Source of the DNA: Legionella beliardensis
GTDB lineage: Bacteria; Pseudomonadota; Gammaproteobacteria; Legionellales; Legionellaceae
NCBI RefSeq assembly: GCF_900452395.1
Contig: NZ_UGNV01000001.1
Span: forward strand, 2,257,501 to 2,321,500
DNA: 64,000 nt
Direction of reading: 5' to 3'
Each line of letters starts with the position of its first letter. Position 1 is the stretch's first letter. Under the pieces are notes generated by a model. It worked only from the letters and a program-made list of their open reading frames with translations. It was not told the DNA's origin and did not search any database. Positions 26,377 to 33,983 of this stretch are shown piece after piece. The position numbers and the translations under genes were made by a program.

Positions 26377-26934
26377 ATGGCAAATTACCAAATTGGAGTC
26401 ATTGTTGGCAGCATACGGAAAGAGGCTTGGAGTCTTAAATTAGCTAACGCGCTGATAGCACTTGCGCCAGAATCTCTCAATTTAAAAATCATTGAAATCG
26501 GCCATTTATCCTTGTTTAATCAAGATTATGAAATGACCCCCCCAGAACCTTGGGTTGAATTTAAAAAGCAAATCAGTGCATTAGATGGCGTACTCTTTGT
26601 TACCCCAGAACATAATCGTTCTATCCCCAGCGCCCTAAAAAATGCCTTAGATATTGCCTCACGCCCTTATGGCCACAATGCCTGGCATGGTAAACCAGGT
26701 GCAGTTGTTAGTAATTCACCAGGCGGCCCCGGCGCATTTGGTGCTAATCATCATTTAAGACAATGTTTTGTTTTTTTAAATATCCTATGCATGCAACAGC
26801 CAGAAGCTTATATTGGCCATATCGCCAATTTATTTGACGATAATAATAATATCAATAATCAAGGCACTAAAGACTTCTTAAGTCAGTTTATGTCTGCTTT
26901 TGCTGCGTGGATTGAAACTCACGTAAAGCAATAA
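26377..26934 (+). CDS. NADPH-dependent FMN reductase (ChrR/YieF-like)
   Basis: A 185-residue flavodoxin-like quinone/FMN reductase. The FMN phosphate loop is in VGSIRKEAWSLKLANAL (about 9-25), and the flavin-ring motif is in FVTPEHNRSIPSALKNALD (about 75-93). A TAAGG sequence precedes the ATG by about 9 bases. Family members reduce quinones, nitro compounds or chromate by two-electron transfer and protect from oxidative stress. The real substrate is unknown. A small Cys-rich protein gene follows on the same strand. Confidence 0.87.
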   Translation: MANYQIGVIVGSIRKEAWSLKLANALIALAPESLNLKIIEIGHLSLFNQDYEMTPPEPWVEFKKQISALDGVLFVTPEHNRSIPSALKNALDIASRPYGHNAWHGKPGAVVSNSPGGPGAFGANHHLRQCFVFLNILCMQQPEAYIGHIANLFDDNNNINNQGTKDFLSQFMSAFAAWIETHVKQ

Positions 26935-26987
26935 AGTGGTTTATCTTTGCTATAATTATTATTCTTCTACTTAATAAGGAAGTTAAG

Positions 26988-27227
26988 ATGAATGCTTGTA
27001 ATGTTTGTGGTAATACGTATCAACATGCCTTCGAAATACATCAAAAAGGACAAACCTATACGTTTGATTGTTTTGAATGTGCTATTCATAAACTGGCACC
27101 ACATTGCAAGCATTGTGACTGTCAAATTATTGGCCATGGAGTTGCCGTAGAAAATGACTGCTTTTGCTGTGCGCATTGTGCAAGAGAAGCAGGTTTTCAT
27201 GATGCAAAAGATAATATCCAAGCTTAA
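26988..27227 (+). CDS. Small Cys-rich metallothionein-like metal-binding protein
   Basis: A 79-residue protein with paired Cys motifs through its length (CNVC, CFEC, CKHCDC, CFCCAHCA) and several His. The segment CQIIGHGVAVENDCFCC resembles prokaryotic metallothionein-type domains. It should bind zinc or a similar metal. AAGGAAG lies about 5 bases before the ATG. Its stop overlaps the stop of the convergent M28 peptidase gene by 4 bases. It could be co-transcribed with the FMN reductase 53 bases upstream. Confidence 0.7.
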   Translation: MNACNVCGNTYQHAFEIHQKGQTYTFDCFECAIHKLAPHCKHCDCQIIGHGVAVENDCFCCAHCAREAGFHDAKDNIQA

Positions 27228-28228
27228 TGCTCACTTAAATCTAAAATTGCCGCGCTTAACCCGTTAATCACTCGCGCTAATCGCGAATAATCGATGGTGT
27301 TAGGTAAATCAGAAGCTAAATGATAATTTGGGTTACGAAATAATGCGGTGTCAGTGATCATTAAAGCTAAATAACCTTGCTGCCAAAATGCCCATTGATC
27401 AGACCAACCTACTCCTGTTATCGCACTAGGTGCTGCAACACCTTCAGATGGGAAAGAGGCATGCTTACGAAAAGAGGAAATGACTTGCGATAATAATGGT
27501 CTTGAAGCAATATTCGCAACAAAACCTATGAAATCACCAGTATTTGGATAGAAATAAGAAAAAGGAAACGGATAATGTTGTGATTTTTTTTCTAAATCAT
27601 AATAACCAATACTTTCTAGAGAAAGCATTGCTACTACCTTTTCATTTTTTTCTTTTAAAGACTTAGCATAATAAAAACTACCCATGTGCGGGGTTTGAAA
27701 GAAAGGCGGCTCTTCATTAACAAAGGCTACAAAACGTATGGTTCTTTTTGTTTGTTGTCCTTTAATTAGACGAGCAAGCTCAAGCAATGCCGCAACGCCT
27801 GAGCCATTATCATCCGCTCCAGGTGAGCCAAAGACGGTGTCATAATGGGCACCAATGATAATAATTTCATGAGCGTTCATTGTGCCCTTAAGCTCGACAA
27901 TGATATTTTTAACAGGTTTATTATGTACGAGATAATCTTGTGAGGTAACTTGATAGCCAAGATTAGTGAACACGTTTTCAATATAATGTGCAGCATCGCG
28001 TAAATTTTCTTCTTGCCATAGGAGATTTCGCTCACCAATATCGCCTGCCAATACTTGAATATGGCCGTGGGTCAGCTTAGCAATTTCCTGCTCTTGTACA
28101 GATAGAGGTAAAAAAGGGCCACGATAAGATTGACCGGGCATCGCTAGCATATAAGCCATCCCTAGCAATAAGACGAGTATTACTATGATCATAAACCATA
28201 GCCAAAAATAATTCCTTTTTAAAAGCAT
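27224..28228 (-). CDS. M28 family zinc aminopeptidase, membrane-anchored
   Basis: A 334-residue protein with one N-terminal membrane segment (about 8-30) that acts as an uncleaved anchor or signal. The M28 di-zinc site is visible in GAHYDTV (His, Asp), GADDNGSGVAALLELA, and FVNEEPPFF with the catalytic Glu pair (about 166-175). A late ligand His is in NYHLASDLP. It would face the periplasm and cut N-terminal residues from peptides. It is next downstream of fliA on the same strand, with an 80-base gap and no functional link. Confidence 0.87.
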   Translation of the reverse strand: MLLKRNYFWLWFMIIVILVLLLGMAYMLAMPGQSYRGPFLPLSVQEQEIAKLTHGHIQVLAGDIGERNLLWQEENLRDAAHYIENVFTNLGYQVTSQDYLVHNKPVKNIIVELKGTMNAHEIIIIGAHYDTVFGSPGADDNGSGVAALLELARLIKGQQTKRTIRFVAFVNEEPPFFQTPHMGSFYYAKSLKEKNEKVVAMLSLESIGYYDLEKKSQHYPFPFSYFYPNTGDFIGFVANIASRPLLSQVISSFRKHASFPSEGVAAPSAITGVGWSDQWAFWQQGYLALMITDTALFRNPNYHLASDLPNTIDYSRLARVINGLSAAILDLSEH

Positions 28229-28308
28229 TTAAGTGATCTAACTTATTTTTTAAGTGAAAAGGCACAGTCTTATTCGCTATTTCTAGCGAATAAGACTTAT
28301 TATGAACG

Positions 28309-29022
28309 CTATATTGATAAACGGGCGCGAATTCTCAACATAGCTTGAGTATGAATTTGACACACTCTTGACTCACTTACCTCGAGCACTTCACCAATTT
28401 CTTTTAAATTTAAATCTTGCTCATAATAAAGTGATAATACTAAGCGCTCTTTTTCAGGTAAGCCTCTAATAATTTCTGCTAAATGATGCTTGAAATCAGC
28501 CTGCATCACATTGGCATGTGGCTCAGATAAGCTATTGCTATCACTTTTAAGCATGTCATCTGTTACACCTAGATCCTCAAAACCGTATAATTGGCTTCCG
28601 GCTGCATCTTTTAGCATGTCATAGTAATCATCTAAACTGACATTTAATTCAGCAGCTACTTCATTATCCTTTGCCTCACGTCCTAAACGATTTTCTACCG
28701 TTTTGACTGCCAGTGCAATCATTCTCGCGTTACGATATACGGAACGAGGAACCCAATCATTACGTCGTACTTCATCTAACATATGCCCTCTAATACGGAT
28801 ACCGGCATAGGTTTCAAAGGACGCCCCTTTAGAGATATCATAGTGCCTGGCGGCCTCTAACAATCCCATCATGCCTGCCTGAATTAAGTCATCTAATTGA
28901 ATAGAATGTGGTAATTTTGCCTGAAGATGATAAGCAATACGTTTGACTAATAACGCATAAGCTTTAACAAACGTTTCTTGATTTAGTTGAGTAGCTTTGC
29001 CGTATGCTGCTAACGCATCCAC
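28309..29022 (-). CDS. fliA: RNA polymerase sigma factor FliA (sigma-28)
   Basis: A 237-residue sigma-28 factor with regions 2 (LDDLIQAGMMGLLEAARHYD, FETYAGIRIRGHMLDEVR), 3 (about 90-145) and 4 (LPEKERLVLSLYYEQDLNLKEIGEVLEVSESRVCQ). The start is GTG at 29022, with AAGGAG six bases upstream. It lies 75 bases behind flhG. In Legionella FliA drives flagellin and some virulence traits. Here no flagellin, rod, hook, export or motor genes are in the neighbourhood. It may serve a non-motility regulon. No flgM gene is visible. Confidence 0.94.
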   Translation of the reverse strand: MDALAAYGKATQLNQETFVKAYALLVKRIAYHLQAKLPHSIQLDDLIQAGMMGLLEAARHYDISKGASFETYAGIRIRGHMLDEVRRNDWVPRSVYRNARMIALAVKTVENRLGREAKDNEVAAELNVSLDDYYDMLKDAAGSQLYGFEDLGVTDDMLKSDSNSLSEPHANVMQADFKHHLAEIIRGLPEKERLVLSLYYEQDLNLKEIGEVLEVSESRVCQIHTQAMLRIRARLSI

Positions 29023-29096
29023 GACTGTCTCCTTATTAGTATTTTTCGTTTTTATTAACTCAAAACCTGCCTCAGAATAAAGCTACAAATAATCTT

Positions 29097-29957
29097 TTAA
29101 TGTTCTCTAGTTACTAAACGCTCCAAGAAAAAGCTTGTATTACCTAATGAATGCTTAAATGGCCAACTTTCAATACTCACTGCCATTTGATAAAAAGCTT
29201 TAGAAGCATTGCAATCAGGATAAGCAATTAAAACGGCTTGCTGCTTTTTAACTGCATCGTGAATTCGTTCGTCAAATGGTATAGCACCTAAATAATCAAG
29301 CCTTACATCTAAAAATTGCTCAGCGACTTGATAAAGCCGATTAAACAGTTCTCGGCCTTCACGCAAATGATGTACCATATTAGACAATATGCGAAAATGG
29401 CTCCATTCAAAGCGTTTATTCATGACTTTAATCAGGGCATAAGCATCTGTTAAAGCAGTTGGCTCATCACAAACAATCACAATGATTTCTTGTGATGAAC
29501 GAGCAAAGCTTAAAACGGTATCCGAAATACCAGCAGCAGTATCGATGATCATGTAATCAAAATCATCCGTTAATTCATTAAATGAATCAATAATACCTGC
29601 ATGCTGAACAGCCGTAAGTTGAGTCATATATTCTGTACCGGACGCCGCAGGAATGACTGAAATTCCTGCAGGTCCTTCTAAAATAATGTCGGTTAAACGA
29701 CAAGCACCTTGTATAACATGGGATAAATTATACTTTGCTGATAGGCCTAACATAATATCAATGTTAGCTAAGCTTAAATCCGCATCAAACAATAGTACTT
29801 TTTTCTTTTTCTGCGCTAGTGCTATTGCTAAATTGACGGAAACACTACTTTTCCCAACACCACCCTTACCAGCAGACACAGCGATAACTTTTACCGGTTT
29901 AAAATTAGACATATGATGAAAGCCTGCTTTACTTCTAACTTCTTGCTTTCTTTCCAT
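29097..29957 (-). CDS. flhG: FlhG/FleN MinD-like ATPase
   Basis: A 286-residue MinD/ParA-family ATPase. The deviant Walker A KGGVGKSSVSVNLA is at about 30-43, the switch I region in FDADLSLANIDIMLGL, and Walker B in YMIIDTAAG. FlhG/FleN controls flagellum number with FlhF and the master regulator, and binds the EIDALL-type N-terminus of FliM/FliY. No flhF is adjacent, whereas in flagellated Legionella it lies just upstream. The N-terminal DQAxxLR motif, which stimulates FlhF, is not seen. The ATG at 29957 has GGGAG five bases upstream. A FliM-like gene with EIDALL lies just upstream. Confidence 0.9.
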   Translation of the reverse strand: MERKQEVRSKAGFHHMSNFKPVKVIAVSAGKGGVGKSSVSVNLAIALAQKKKKVLLFDADLSLANIDIMLGLSAKYNLSHVIQGACRLTDIILEGPAGISVIPAASGTEYMTQLTAVQHAGIIDSFNELTDDFDYMIIDTAAGISDTVLSFARSSQEIIVIVCDEPTALTDAYALIKVMNKRFEWSHFRILSNMVHHLREGRELFNRLYQVAEQFLDVRLDYLGAIPFDERIHDAVKKQQAVLIAYPDCNASKAFYQMAVSIESWPFKHSLGNTSFFLERLVTREH

Positions 29958-30077
29958 ATTATCTCCCTTTAACCCCCTGCATTCTTTAACGATTACATCA
30001 TTGCAAACTTGTTAAATAAAATGATGCACTATTCATGCCAATAAGTCCTATCTGTCTAGTACTCTACACTTAATAAA

Positions 30078-30374
30078 TCAATTATTTAAACAGCTAAGGC
30101 GTTTAGCTTTACTGTGAACAGTCGTAATTCGAATACCTAAGCCTTCTTTACGGTGTTCTAATTCGCCCTTGGCAACCACTTTACCATTAACACATATCTC
30201 TAAGGGTTCATCAAAATACTGGTCTAACTCTAACATATCACCGGATTTGAGATTTATTAAATCAAAAAGATTAATTTTAGCACTTCCATAAACTATGTTT
30301 ACCGTAATAGGCAAATGTGCCATGTGAGTCAGTTCATCTTCACTACAGTTCTTCTTTTTTTTTCTTTTGTGCAT
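30078..30374 (-). CDS. fliN: FliN-like SPOA-domain protein
   Basis: An SPOA domain protein of 98 residues from the ATG at 30374. The core is LPITVNIVYGSAKINLFDLI, then LKSGDMLELDQ and EICVNGKVVAKGELEHRK, ending IRITTV, as in FliN. It overlaps the 3' end of the EIDALL-SPOA gene in the +1 frame. No Shine-Dalgarno is seen before the ATG at 30374, the TTG at 30389, or the internal ATG at 30323 (MAHLPI). It may therefore be made by re-initiation, or as a fusion to the upstream frame by slippage on A9 (30354-30362, minus strand). Standard FliN is about 100-140 residues. Confidence 0.65.
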   Translation of the reverse strand: MHKRKKKKNCSEDELTHMAHLPITVNIVYGSAKINLFDLINLKSGDMLELDQYFDEPLEICVNGKVVAKGELEHRKEGLGIRITTVHSKAKRLSCLNN

Positions 30375-30711
30375 AATCAATTTTATCAATTAGTTTTAAA
30401 GCTCGTTTATCAACATGTCTGTCTATGGTCGCTGTGAAAATAGGTGTTTTAGCGAGGTCAACCGTTACTGTAGACACAGATAACGGCAAAAAATGACCGA
30501 CTTGCCAATTGAGAAATTCTTCTAAGGTTGTTATTTTTGTAGCTAAAAGGGAACGAATCATGAGCGTAGTAATCGCTAGATGCTCACGAGAAATATTAGA
30601 TTTCTCAGTTATTACTGGTGCCTTATTTTCTAAGCTAGCGAAATTATCAATCGTTGAAATGCGAAGTAGTGCATCAATTTCTTCTTGAGTTAAGATTCCT
30701 TTCCTAGGCAT
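30343..30711 (-). CDS. fliM: Mini-FliM: EIDALL motif plus one SPOA domain (central CheC-like domain missing)
   Basis: A 122-residue protein. It begins with the FliM/FliY signature ILTQEEIDALL (6-16), which in FliM binds CheY and, in some species, FlhG. A spacer of about 35 residues follows, then an SPOA-like domain (about 57-112: LATKITTLEEFLNWQVGHFLPL, DLAKTPIFTATIDRH). Normal FliM is about 330 residues with a CheC-like middle domain, which is absent here. The frame ends in KKKKEEL encoded over an A9 run. Deleting one A would join it to the following FliN-like frame and give about 208 residues with two SPOA domains. GGGAA precedes the ATG at 30711. Confidence 0.65.
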   Translation of the reverse strand: MPRKGILTQEEIDALLRISTIDNFASLENKAPVITEKSNISREHLAITTLMIRSLLATKITTLEEFLNWQVGHFLPLSVSTVTVDLAKTPIFTATIDRHVDKRALKLIDKIDYAQKKKKEEL

Positions 30712-30780
30712 ATAGTTCCCTTAGATACTATTTATCAGATCTCATGCATTAACAATAGATTTTGTTTTAGCCTAAGAAAT

Positions 30781-31020
30781 CTATTGTTCTAACGCCTTTT
30801 CCTTACATTTATCTTCTGCTGCATCCTCACAATTAGGAATACATTCTGTATCTGTTGAAGTTAGGCAATGAGAATTAACACATTCATTTTTATTGTTTTG
30901 TACACACATTTGCATATTAAATTCCTCAGTCCCTTCTACAATATCGGGCTCATCTGCAGCATAAGCAACTAGTGGAAACCAAACAGTCACAACTAAACTT
31001 AATTGCCGTAAATGATTCAT
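30781..31020 (-). CDS. Small secreted Cys-containing protein
   Basis: A 79-residue protein with a signal peptide (residues 1-21, ending VAYA). The mature part is acidic with six Cys (MCVQNN, ECVNSHCL, ECIPNCED, KCKE). AAGGAT precedes its ATG by about 5 bases. I recognise no family. Two or three disulfides in the periplasm or outside are likely. It stands alone upstream of the fliM-like gene with a 70-base gap. Confidence 0.6.
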   Translation of the reverse strand: MNHLRQLSLVVTVWFPLVAYAADEPDIVEGTEEFNMQMCVQNNKNECVNSHCLTSTDTECIPNCEDAAEDKCKEKALEQ

Positions 31021-31190
31021 GATAATCCTTTAAGATGTTTAATCTTAGTTAATATTGGTTTAGCCGCACAAAAGCTCGTATAGCTTTTATACTGAACTCT
31101 TGTTAATTATAGATAATTTATTAAGTAAACGTTTTACTTTAGTAACTATTTTCGATTAATCTGCAATAAAATGTTTGCTAGGAATATATA

Positions 31191-32486
31191 ATGCGCAGTA
31201 AAAAAATGCGTTTTTCAAATTTTAGCCAAGCAATTACCTCAAGCTCAACGTGTTATCGCCCCGAACAGGAAAAGCAATTAGCGATGCTTTTCGAATACAG
31301 TCAGCAAACGCATCAAACCTTGCTCGCTAGAGGAAAAGGCTTAAGTTACAGCGATTGTTGTATTAATCATGGTGGTATCATTGTCGATACCTCCCGCTTC
31401 AATCATTTTTTAGCGTTTGATGAACAGGAAGAAACCGTCATTTGTCAGCCAGCTGTTACCTTTGCGGAATTACTTTCTCTTCACCCTCATTATATACCCC
31501 CTGTTATTCCTGGTACGCTCCATGCAACAATCGGTGGCGGGGTTGCTAACGATGTTCATGGTAAGAATAATAGTCATTTAGGTACGTTAGGACATCATAT
31601 TCAATGGCTTGAGGTGCAAATAGGCGAGCAAACGTTTTATTGCGGCTCACAAGAAAATCAGCAACTCTTACAAGCAACGATTGGCGGCTTAGGGTTAACA
31701 GGTATTATTAAACGTGTCGCTATTAAAATGCGCAAAGCAAGTCGCACCATTCAAACGCAAGCTGAAAAACACCACCAATGGGCAAGCTTGCTAGAACGCA
31801 TGCAGCAAGAAGCAGAAAAACAAGAGTATATGGTTGCCTGGCTTGATTTGTTAAACACCAATCAAGCGCTCCTTACGTTTGGCAATCATTTCTCTGAAGA
31901 AATTACGCCTAAAAAAACAATGACTTTAACTATCCCGTCATTACCTATGCGCTTAATTACTCGCCAAACCATGAAACTCTACAATCACTATTATTTTCAT
32001 AAAGCCAAGGAGTCGCTTTACCTGCAACCACTTGCACAATTTAATAATCCATTAGATTCTCTAAAGCATTGGAATCGTTTATATGGCAAAAATGGGCTTT
32101 TACAATTTCAAGGTGTTTTTAGCAAAGATATTGCCTTAGAATTATTAACAGAATTACAAAAAATCATTAGCCACTATGGCGCTGTGCCCACATTAGCCGT
32201 ATTAAAATATTTTACTAACTCTGGCCCTGGCTTATTATCGTTTGCTAAGCCCGGTTTTACTGTAGCTATTGACTTTATTAACACTGTAAAAGCGAGAGAT
32301 GCCATTAAACAAATGAATGAATTAGTAACGGAAAGTAAAGGAAAAGTTTATCTAGCCAAAGATTTGTTTCTTACCGCTGAGCAATTTAAATTGCAGTACC
32401 CCAACCATCAGCAATTTCATCGTATTTTAACCGAATTTTCACCACCGATAAGTTCTAATTTATCTCATAGATTGGGGTTAACATGA
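31191..32486 (+). CDS. FAD-binding oxidoreductase, DprE1-like
   Basis: A 431-residue protein of the VAO/PCMH flavoprotein fold. Segments match mycobacterial DprE1, which oxidises C2 of decaprenyl-phospho-ribose: RGKGLSYSD, IPGTLHATIGGGVANDVHGKN (FAD site, about 105-125), IGGLGLTGII, LAQFNNPLDSLKHWN and KVYLAKDLFLT. The next gene, which it overlaps by 4 bases (ATGA), is an SDR like DprE2. In actinobacteria the pair makes decaprenyl-phospho-arabinose. In this Gram-negative it may epimerise another polyprenyl-linked sugar. No prenyltransferase or arabinosyltransferase gene is adjacent. AGGA lies about 9 bases before the ATG. Confidence 0.85.
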   Translation: MRSKKMRFSNFSQAITSSSTCYRPEQEKQLAMLFEYSQQTHQTLLARGKGLSYSDCCINHGGIIVDTSRFNHFLAFDEQEETVICQPAVTFAELLSLHPHYIPPVIPGTLHATIGGGVANDVHGKNNSHLGTLGHHIQWLEVQIGEQTFYCGSQENQQLLQATIGGLGLTGIIKRVAIKMRKASRTIQTQAEKHHQWASLLERMQQEAEKQEYMVAWLDLLNTNQALLTFGNHFSEEITPKKTMTLTIPSLPMRLITRQTMKLYNHYYFHKAKESLYLQPLAQFNNPLDSLKHWNRLYGKNGLLQFQGVFSKDIALELLTELQKIISHYGAVPTLAVLKYFTNSGPGLLSFAKPGFTVAIDFINTVKARDAIKQMNELVTESKGKVYLAKDLFLTAEQFKLQYPNHQQFHRILTEFSPPISSNLSHRLGLT

Positions 32487-33202
32487 AACCAACGACTTGG
32501 GTTATTTTAGGTGCAACCTCAATCATTGCTGAAGAGTTTGCCCATCTTGCGGGTCAACACGGCCACCCTTTATTATTAATAGGCCGAGATAAAGCTGAAC
32601 TTGAAATTATCGCTGCTGATTTACAATTACGGCATCAAGTTGATTGCGAGATTATTATTTTTGACTTTACCAACGATATGAATAGCCTTATTAAATGTTT
32701 ACAAGAAAAAGAAGAGGAACTGGCTCTTTTTATTGCGTATAGTGACTTTACCGATAATCAAGCACTTACTTTTGCATCCATTAAAACACTGATCACAATT
32801 AATATCAGCAGTATTGTCCAGTTAGTGCATGGTTATTTACAAAAATTTCAATCACAGCATCGTTTGATTTTCTTAAGTTCAGTTGCCGCTTGTCGCGGCA
32901 GATCTAAAAACAGTCTTTATGGTGCAAGTAAAGCAGCAGTTGAAGTCTATTTACAAGGTTTGCAGCAAACACCTGAAAAGAACCGGCAAATTACTATAGC
33001 TAGATTAGGCTTTATTGATACAGCTCAAACCTTTGGCCTGCCTGGTATTTTTTATGCCTCTCCTCCTAAAAAATGTGCCGAAGCGTGTTGGAAAGCAACT
33101 TATGCAGGTAAGCCTCTTATTTATCATCCGCATTTTTGGCGCGCGATTATGGCTATCATTACCCGCTTACCTTTTTTCATTTACCGAAAATTGAAATTCT
33201 AA
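32483..33202 (+). CDS. Short-chain dehydrogenase, DprE2-like
   Basis: A 239-residue SDR with the nucleotide-binding Gly region modified to ILGATSIIAEEFAHLA (5-20) and the catalytic Ser-Tyr-Lys set in LSSVAACRGRSKNSLYGASKAAVE (about 133-156). The C-terminus has a hydrophobic stretch that could touch the membrane. DprE2 reduces the 2-keto intermediate made by DprE1. The 4-base start/stop overlap shows coupled translation with the DprE1-like gene. A strong hairpin (33208-33235) follows the stop. Confidence 0.83.
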   Translation: MKPTTWVILGATSIIAEEFAHLAGQHGHPLLLIGRDKAELEIIAADLQLRHQVDCEIIIFDFTNDMNSLIKCLQEKEEELALFIAYSDFTDNQALTFASIKTLITINISSIVQLVHGYLQKFQSQHRLIFLSSVAACRGRSKNSLYGASKAAVEVYLQGLQQTPEKNRQITIARLGFIDTAQTFGLPGIFYASPPKKCAEACWKATYAGKPLIYHPHFWRAIMAIITRLPFFIYRKLKF

Positions 33203-33207
33203 TTAAG

Positions 33208-33235
33208 AATTGGTGCGTATAAATACGCACCAATT
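33208..33235. terminator. Perfect 13-bp hairpin between convergent genes
   Basis: AATTGGTGCGTAT (33208-33220) and ATACGCACCAATT (33223-33235) are perfect inverted repeats with a 2-base centre. It lies just after the SDR stop and 35 bases from the stop of the convergent ferritin-like gene. No long T-run is present, but A/T ends flank it. It may terminate in both directions. Confidence 0.7.
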
Positions 33236-33269
33236 TAGAGAAAAGGCTCATCATTTACCGTATAAACCA

Positions 33270-33974
33270 TTAATTAAGTGATTTTTTATAAAGGGTCTTA
33301 ATAATGTGTAAGTGCTCTTGTTCCTGTGCTAATGCTTTTTGGAATTTGCCTATAAGCTTTGTTTTTTGACTTTCTTGCATTAACTCTATCAATAATTCCC
33401 AAGCGGCATTATCACCTAGTTCAATAACCAGTAACGCATTTAAGCAATGCGCTATATTGGTTCTTGGATCAGTTAATACTTGCATGACACCCTGGGCAAT
33501 GACACCCATGACATCGGCACTGGGCGTCATCACTGTTGGATCAGCGCCCAAGTCCTTTAAGGTATCTATAAGCAAGAACATATGCTCTGCTTCTTCATCG
33601 CGGATATGAGTTAGTTCTTTTACTAACTGTTTTTGTTTAAATGCCATGGCTTTGGCAATTGCTGCCTCATAAAGCCTTACTCCACTACGTTCATAAGCCA
33701 GACGCTCCCCTAATTTATCAATTAGGAGCTCAGGCTGATTTCCTAATAATTTATCTACACCAGTTTTTATAGCTCCTTTAGCTGAGCCTGGTAATGGAAT
33801 AGTCCCTAAGGCATTATCAGTATTAGCTGAGCGGGTTCGTTCTTTACTTATTTGCATAGCATCGCCTGAGACATCAGCAGGATGTTTTTTTACGTAATCT
33901 AATAGGTTCTTTGTATCTAGCGGTGACATTTGCACCCCAGTATGATTCATACCCATATTTACTGTCTTAGCCAT
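33270..33974 (-). CDS. Ferritin-like domain protein
   Basis: A 234-residue cytosolic protein. After a polar N-terminal stretch (1-75) it has a four-helix ferritin-like domain with metal-ligand pattern ERLAYERSGVRLYEAA, RDEEAEHMFLL (ExxH), VIELGDNAAWELL and QEQEHLHIIKTLY (second ExxH). It should bind a di-iron or Fe/Mn centre. Function (iron storage, peroxide defence) is not settled. It follows another ferritin-like gene by 9 bases on the same strand, so the pair is an operon. AAGGAG lies five bases before the ATG. Confidence 0.78.
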   Translation of the reverse strand: MAKTVNMGMNHTGVQMSPLDTKNLLDYVKKHPADVSGDAMQISKERTRSANTDNALGTIPLPGSAKGAIKTGVDKLLGNQPELLIDKLGERLAYERSGVRLYEAAIAKAMAFKQKQLVKELTHIRDEEAEHMFLLIDTLKDLGADPTVMTPSADVMGVIAQGVMQVLTDPRTNIAHCLNALLVIELGDNAAWELLIELMQESQKTKLIGKFQKALAQEQEHLHIIKTLYKKSLN

Positions 33975-33983
33975 AATGTCTCC

